Below are positions 57,446 through 64,000 of a DNA stretch of 64,000 nt, in pieces. Positions within the stretch are counted from its first letter, which is position 1. Every line of letters starts with the position of its first letter. The notes under the pieces are model-generated. The model did not search any database, was not told where the DNA came from, and saw only the letters and a program-made list of their open reading frames with translations. This stretch comes from Lepidonotus clava (Eukaryota > Annelida > Polychaeta > Phyllodocida > Polynoidae): positions 14,377,961 to 14,441,960 of the forward strand of contig OW387148.1 of the NCBI GenBank assembly GCA_936440205.1, given 5' to 3'. The position numbers and the translations under genes were made by a program.

Positions 57446-58260
57446 GGACAGGGAGGACCTTGGGGTGACGGGTCGTCCTCGGGGGTGGCCGACACAGGGG
57501 CGTGGTGGCCATCATTTCCCACGCTGTTAAAAGTAACTACAACAGCCCCCTGTGTGAGCCGGGGGTCGTCCTCTAAAAACTACACCTGATTTATTGCACG
57601 TGCTTCTCTGACAAGCGGCGGACGAGTTAAGTCCATTTCTCCGCTGACATCTTCTCCTGTTTCACCCACGTGCAACCAGCCAGGACTGGTGTTATGTGTT
57701 TGTGTCCACTCGGCAGTCCTGTAAACCCCAACGTGTGCATACCAAACGTATATCTCTCCTCGGGTTAATTGGCCTTCTTTTTTTTTTTTATCTATTACTG
57801 TTAAGTAAGATGTTAAGAAGACGAGATATCAATTATACCTGGGAATCTTCATCTCGGAACTCATTTAGTATGATTCATCGTCCCAATATAAATACTATTT
57901 TTTGTGAGTACAAACCCAATTACAGTTTGTACCCACCTTGCCAACACCAGTACTGGAGGTCTTACGGTAAGTGGGTCAGAGGTCGTTGTGATCAGAGGTC
58001 ATTACTGTCGGGGAAGGCCCTCAGGGTGCAGGGCCCTGACTGTTTGGACCTTGGGGTGGGCCGCGGCCGGTCAGTGTGGGAGGCTACAGGTGGGTCTAAT
58101 GACCCTTCTGGGTGGTGCCCGAGGTGGTGGGGTGGTGGTGTCAGGGTGGTGTCAGGACGGTGACGACTCGGCTACCGTAAAACAACCTACAGGCATCAAC
58201 CCTCAGTACACTCTTTGGTATAATCAACAAACTGTTGTTTCAGAAGAAAGTTCTTGACGT

Positions 58261-61200
58261 GAGGTTGCAACTTGTCGGTAAGAAAATTTCCTTCTGTACT
58301 AGAAATAATTATTGAGCTAAATAACTAGAGAAATACATTCGATAAGCCTATCAGTGTTCAGTTTAATGTATCAACCATACATTCTAACGTTCTGCCTAAA
58401 TCTTTATTACAAAATTATTACATGTACCAATGCTCATGAAAAAAACTCTAGCATAGGCATATGGTAGGAAACTATAGCTCTAACACGATTTTAATACCTT
58501 ACTATATACTGCGAACATACCTAAATTCAATTTTGTTTACAAACACAGATGATCTGAGACACTGGTTTGGTCAGATCAATTCTTAAGATATTTGAATTTG
58601 CAAAATACAGATCCCTTTTGACCAATGCATTGTCGATTTATACTTGTAATATAGAGTGATCAGAGGGGAGGCAGTGCCCAAAAAGAGGGGGGGGGGTAGT
58701 TAACTTTTACTAGTCCTATCCTCCCAAACACTGACCCGTACTAAAAACCCCTCCGAACCAAAGAGTGTCCCTGCTTACAACCTGTATGTTGGGGTCTGAA
58801 TATACCCATTCAGAGTCCCCTCTCCTGGGCCTATACACCGGCCCAGGAGGACCCCCGCTGCGCCTCTCAGCGGCGGCTGACAGAGAAACAAGGGGCCCTC
58901 CCCCTCCCGGCCCGCGCCTGGCTTCAGGGTAATGAAAGCAGGCCGAATGCCTGTCGAAAACCACGAGAGCCCCCTCGAACTCAGTGTGGGGCAAGGGGGC
59001 ACTCTCCTGGCGAAAATTACAGTCAGACTGTTTTAAACCTTTTTATTTACTCTTCACTTCCTTGTTTTTTAATTGACTTTTTATGTTAAGTCCCAATACC
59101 GCAACGTGTCACTTTAAGATACCTGACCCGTCATTGCACCTGGTATGCCTCTTGGTTCTCTACATATAACACCGGGCATGTCACCTGTACTTATGTGTGT
59201 AGGCCTATTCCCCTAAATCTCTACGGCGGGGCTTTTTATATATATATATACAATTTTTGCGGGAAGGGACATTGATTTGGAATATCTTAGATAATGATTT
59301 ACAACATTGTGAAACAATATCCTTATTCAGTCATCAAGTAAAACCATTGTATAATGGATATCGAAACTACAGTGTATTGAAACCTAAAAATATATGATAT
59401 CGATCTCTCAAAAACATAATTATTTACTGATTTTTCATTTTGAACCGAAATTAAATAAGGAAATTAAACCAAAAGGGAAAGAGTCAAACTGTAGATGACA
59501 CTGATTAAAAATTGGCGGGTAATGATAGAATTGGTAATTCCAAATTGCGCGAATTGCACTTCATCAAGTAACCCCCCCCCCCCCTCCCCGTCCCCTCAGG
59601 TCGCCTCCTCCATCCACCTTTCCGTGGCGTGCGTGTACACCTATACACGAAGGTCACTTTATACTTTTAGTGACCCAAGTAAAACGACATCGGCCAGAGC
59701 TGACAACGTCCCCTGTCAAATAACTACTACTGACTGAAAGCCTCTCCGCCGGACAATGTCTTCGGGAGATGGCCTCAGAGACCACCATTTAGGCTTACAT
59801 AAGGCCTATCTGCGGCGATTCCCGCGGTAGGCCTAACCCAGTAATTTACCTGGGGTAAAAAGCCCATGGGCTTCCTTCTTGGTTATAATTATCTTGCGGG
59901 TAAATGCACCTTTTATAATTGGGCTTAATGAGCAATATCACCTGTCTTTGACACTCTATATCTGGATCCATTGGAGAAGGATATAATTAAATGCCTGACA
60001 TTCCACCTGCAATCTTTTTTATACTTGGGAGATTGAATTCCTATGTTTGAAAAAAGTGGAAGGTTCGACAGGTAGTCAATAGCTATAGGTATTTAATTTA
60101 TATGTACCTATCAACATAGAGCTTAGGACCTGTCAGAATCCTAACATAGGCATTATGTATACAAAGACATCTTTTATGCATATATGCACCAAATGTATGA
60201 TGAATATAATACATTTGAAAAAACTTTTCTGAGACTATAATAAAATACTCCGGAAACTGTTACTGGGGTTTCTGAGATCGTTACAAAGTTCTTTAGTGCT
60301 AAGCTAGGGTTTGCGCTGCCTTAAATCACCAAACACTTCAGGGGAGGTGACAGTTCTGACCCTTGGGCTATGGAGGGTTCCGTGTTCCTTTGGAGCTTCT
60401 TTTTATACAGTGAAAAGAATGTTACAGCTTTTAAATAGAGGTCAGAATCTGTATACATTTGTAAACAGCCCTATAGTACGGACGCATATAACTATATGGT
60501 GAGGGTAATTACTACTCATTGCTTTACTCTCATTGACATATGTTATACTCTCTGATTTAATATTCAAATTGCATAACTTAAGGTGAAAACACATATCTCT
60601 CCAAACTGTCCTTTGGAAGCCTTTCAGATTTGCTACGAACCGTGTCAGACCTTGGTAGTGGGTTTAATGCGCACATTATGTTTTTGTGCAGATCTTTAAT
60701 CTTATATATATCCTTGTACATGGAATGCATCGGGCTATATTAAAGGAAGGTATCCACATGCATGTATACATGTGAATGTAGGTAATAACATGTATGTGGA
60801 CTCCGGTGAGGGGGATGACAGGCAGGTACTGAAGGGGTTGGTAGGCCCAGGCCTCACTGATCATACAAACCTGTGTCACTCAGCCACATCTAAGCCCATT
60901 GGGAAGCACACAAACATTATGATAACACACAAACGTTACCATAACCACCCACCTTAGGCCTCAGACGCCATGTGCGCTGCACGCCCAGGGTCACCCATGT
61001 AAGATTAAACATGTGAGGGGGCAGAATCGTGGGGATAGCATGACTTGTGGCCAAAATAGTTTCATTGTGTCGGGGCCTCTCCTTTTCCTGTATACCGGTG
61101 GATGTTTTCTCTGGTGGTGCCTTTTTGCACCCTGTTTCTTGTCACTTGTTATACACGCACCATAATAGCCCTATTTGTATCTGGTCGGGACATCTGCTAA

Positions 61201-61540
61201 ACAACGTGTAACCTTTGAACATTGGACTTTTCCTGGGTGTTTAGAAAAGGTTTGACAACATTCCAGGAGAACCGTAAATCAATGACACTTTCATCTTGGC
61301 TCTGCACCGTGTTTCTTTTTGTGCGGGCGCTCGTCCTGAAATCAGATTTGACACCCCTGCTACCCGAATAATACCATAAAAGTTGAATTTCGATTGGAGT
61401 AGCTTGTGTAAATAGAAGGTTTGGCGACCTGTGGCTGCGGACTAAGAGCCCCTGGTGGGAGGAGGGTCGGGGTGGTGTGGGAGAGGGGCTCGGAGGGATG
61501 TGTTGGTTTAGGCCGTGCATTATGTGTATGTCTACCCCCC
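58261..61540. other. Noncoding DNA, mostly AT-rich
   Basis: No gene recognised. G-run at 58686-58695, (TA)n at 59239-59250, C-run at 59571-59584. Confidence 0.5.
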
Positions 61541-61800
61541 TGGGGTGAGACTAAACAGCCCGGACTGACCGTGGCCGCTGCCCGCTGTGCCCCGGGCCGC
61601 AGGTCGGGGTAGGCCGGGGCCAGGTGTGGGGGGACCCCGGCCCCGACCCCCGCTGGGCCCGCCCTGCTCCCGGCCCGTCAGCAGACAAGGCCGCCCGCCG
61701 CGCCCGCCCGGCGGGGGACCTGTCACCCGGGGCCGCACCCCCGACGGCCCGGCCGCCGTGAGGGGCCCGGAGCCGGCCTACCCCCTCTGACAGCCCCCCT
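61541..61800. other. CpG-dense island
   Basis: Very GC-rich with frequent CpG. Both strands have open frames of about 65 codons made of Pro, Gly and Arg only, as expected by chance. Possible promoter or regulatory island. Confidence 0.5.
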
Positions 61801-63750
61801 GACAGCGCTTCCCGCCGGGTTAAGCCACTTTGCCGGATTAATGCGATTAACCTGAGTCAGCGTTAGACACGCCTCGTTTTGACTCTATTGTACTAACATT
61901 TTTACTTCCAGTCAAAGATACCCACTCAGCAATCTAATAATGCCACTCCTGTCATCCCCCAGCATCCCTTTATGCGGATTACAAACCATCAGCAACCGCA
62001 GGATTAGGCTATTTTTTGTGTTTTTTCTTTCGTTTTGCACCTGGAATTCAACGTACTCCGAAAACTATCAATGCCTCATTTAAAAGTTACCAGTATGCCC
62101 AGGCAATTATGTTAAGATTTAATTTTATCTATGTAAAAGTTTGAATGCGAAAAAATATCATAGTATACATAAAACAACAATTTTGTCATATTCCCCTGTT
62201 CATACGACTTTAGAATCCCTTAGTGAGTGAAACGTCTTATACATGTATGAGTGTACCTTAAAAATTCTGATTTAAACGTTTATCTTTGGCCGTTTCCCCA
62301 CCTGTGTATCTCATCAATCAGTATTGGCGTAGCCTCGGGACCTTTACCTCTTTACCCACCCACACAGCACACCTTCTCATTCCTTCTCACCCCACACAGA
62401 GGCATACAAGAAATTAGCAGGGAACGTAACCGGCAGTTCTTCTCTCATTGACGTTGATAAGTTGATCTCAAAATATGATCTTATATGAATTCTATTGTGA
62501 CGTTTAATTTCTATTGCTGCAGAATTGGAAAAAAATTTCTTTTTCCTTTTTTTTTTAATTGTTACACCCCCTCCCCTCCACCCCTCCCCTCTACCCTCCT
62601 ATATTACCATTAGTTAAAAACGAGCCCCCCACCCAGAGGCACACCGGTCCTTCTCACCTGCCCCGTCCCCTGTCCCACCTAAATGATCAGGTGCCTCTCC
62701 CCCTCTCTCCCCAAGTGTTACCTGGGCCCACCTGAGGCTGGCCTCCCCTGTAGGAGGGGGGCTTTAGTATTGCGTCACCATGGCAATGTCTTCACACGTC
62801 CACCCCCTGCCCCTAACCCCCAGGCCCTACTGGTCAGTGTCTACGGGCCTACTGCCCCTGTACCCCCCGGGACAAGGGGCTGAAATCACGGTCTTCTTTG
62901 GCCACTGTTCTAATAGGCAATCTGTCACTGTGAATTAGGGCTGAAGTGAAAAAGTCAACCCAATACTCATTGCTTACACGTAGTGGATGGGACTACAATG
63001 ACAACCTGACCAAGGTGAACTGAATAACCCCAAGTTCTTAGAGTCATATTGTATATTTCTTATCAAGGGTATTACATGTGGCTCTTCTTTAAATCTACCC
63101 ATTTTTGATACAAGATGACAGATGATTTCTTATTAAATTCATCATCATCATCAACTTTCCCCAACACCAAAATAAAAGAATGGTGAAAACTGAGAAAGGA
63201 GACTGTAGCTCACTACATATATACATATATATTGCCTTTGGTAATATCAACGAGAGAACAAATCTGTTGTCGCTGCATACATGCATGGTAATCATGGACT
63301 TCGCTGTTAAAAATGTTTTGTTTTGGGTGATTGATTTATGTTACAGATGTACAATAATTGCCATGGGAATGGACATTAACATTATTTTATGAGCAATGTC
63401 TCTAATTTACTGTCGGCATATATGGCAAAAACCAAACAACAGTAAACATTATGTGTGAAACTTTACATTGTAATTAGCATCGATGTAATGATAACTCATT
63501 GATTGAGTTGGTGGGGGGCATTTCAGACAGCATTATTAATGTAGCAATTATTACATTTTAGTCTGATGGATTCTGCTTTTGATTTTTCATACGATATCAC
63601 AAGTTTAAGGTGCAGGTATGTATGTAAGTTGTATTTATATAATTATGTCTGTATATCTGATTATTTGAAATAAAGTTAATCACACCAAACCCGACTCCAG
63701 CAGTATGTTGGACGATGTTGTTTTTATTGGACAGTTATTGGGCGTTATAT
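61801..63750. other. Noncoding DNA, no gene seen
   Basis: AT-rich with a GC-richer patch at 62560-62890. No recognised repeat or gene. Confidence 0.5.
62774..62787. promoter_or_regulatory. RFX X-box-like motif
   Basis: GTCACCATGGCAAT is two or three changes from the GTTGCCATGGCAAC palindrome and fits the degenerate X-box pattern well. No adjacent gene identified. Confidence 0.4.
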
Positions 63751-63754
63751 GAAT

Positions 63755-63935
63755 ATACAATTATATGTATGCATGTATGTGCATACATGCATTCACATTA
63801 TGTATGAATGTATTTGAAAATATGTTTATGTTTGTATGTATGTACGTCAGTCCATAGATATGAATGTATGTATGAATGTATTTATGTATGGATGAATATG
63901 CATGGCTATACGTATATTCATAAATGTATAAATGT
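63755..63935. repeat. Degenerate TATG/GTAT tetranucleotide repeat
   Basis: Runs of ATGTATG, TGAATGTAT and similar words over about 180 bp, a decayed (TATG)n microsatellite. Confidence 0.8.
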
Positions 63936-64000
63936 ATGGATTCTGGGTCTACATGTGCATGTGTGGACAGGCTCAGGTGGTTCACACAGGTGTAGGTTGT

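Larger units (their letters stand above)
55952..58260. other. Noncoding DNA with GC-richer patches
   Basis: No gene recognised. Tandem 18-bp pair ATCCTGGAACATTCGTAT at 56502-56537. A donor-like ACG|GTAAGT at 57967 follows a 155-codon frame (57696-58163) with no domain. Confidence 0.45.

Noticed and set aside
61541-61800. Frames on both strands in the GC-rich island
   Set aside because: Proline, glycine and arginine runs only, as expected by chance in such composition.

Overview
This window looks like animal nuclear DNA, most likely from a marine invertebrate bilaterian; I cannot name the species. The reasons are a canonical eukaryotic tRNA-Gly gene with internal promoter boxes, a metazoan mix of transposons (Ty3/gypsy, pogo-like, CACTA-like, hAT-like, LINE 3' ends), AT-rich unique sequence broken by CpG-dense islands, and several good matches to CTCF, YY1, NRF1, CRE and RFX X-box motifs. 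No host protein gene can be recognised with confidence. The only long open reading frames are gag and pol of an LTR retrotransposon.

Layout. 1-2028: noncoding DNA with a 432-bp hAT-like nonautonomous element (1131-1562, 8-bp target duplication). 2029-10385: a whole-looking, very young Ty3/gypsy retrotransposon with 916-bp LTRs, a glutamine-rich Gag and a Pol carrying protease, RT, RNase H, integrase and a C-terminal chromodomain. 10691-14801: a 4.1-kb element with about 650-bp terminal inverted repeats. It contains a 940-bp pogo-like MITE, which holds a minisatellite and a copy of a short element; a second copy of that short element lies elsewhere in the same host element. 18840-19240: LINE 3' end still encoding the RT C-terminus, with a second 3' tail at 51477-51642. 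23091-23727: 172-bp satellite, 3.7 copies. 38597-40268: CACTA/EnSpm-like nonautonomous element holding a decayed tRNA-Thr-like sequence. 44021-44091: intact tRNA-Gly(GCC). 44605-44930: overlapping MITE debris.

The rest is noncoding. GC-rich islands lie near 28.4-28.8, 29.8-30.8, 42.2-42.8, 49.7-50.4 and 61.5-61.8 kb. The island at 50 kb holds the best candidate host coding exon (50154-50387, 78 codons, unrecognised product). Putative regulatory sites include a CTCF/YY1 pair at 22.63-22.68 kb, a convergent CTCF-like pair at 35.3-35.4 kb, and CTCF-like, CRE and X-box motifs elsewhere. This fits a gene-poor regulatory landscape or a very long intron.

The least explained signals are: a dispersed set of short hairpins with a GAGAGTAAA core (six sites); a 155-175-bp dimeric element in three copies; a strong excess of the palindromic octamer TAGGCCTA (14 exact copies); and a perfect-palindrome cruciform at 19.8 kb.
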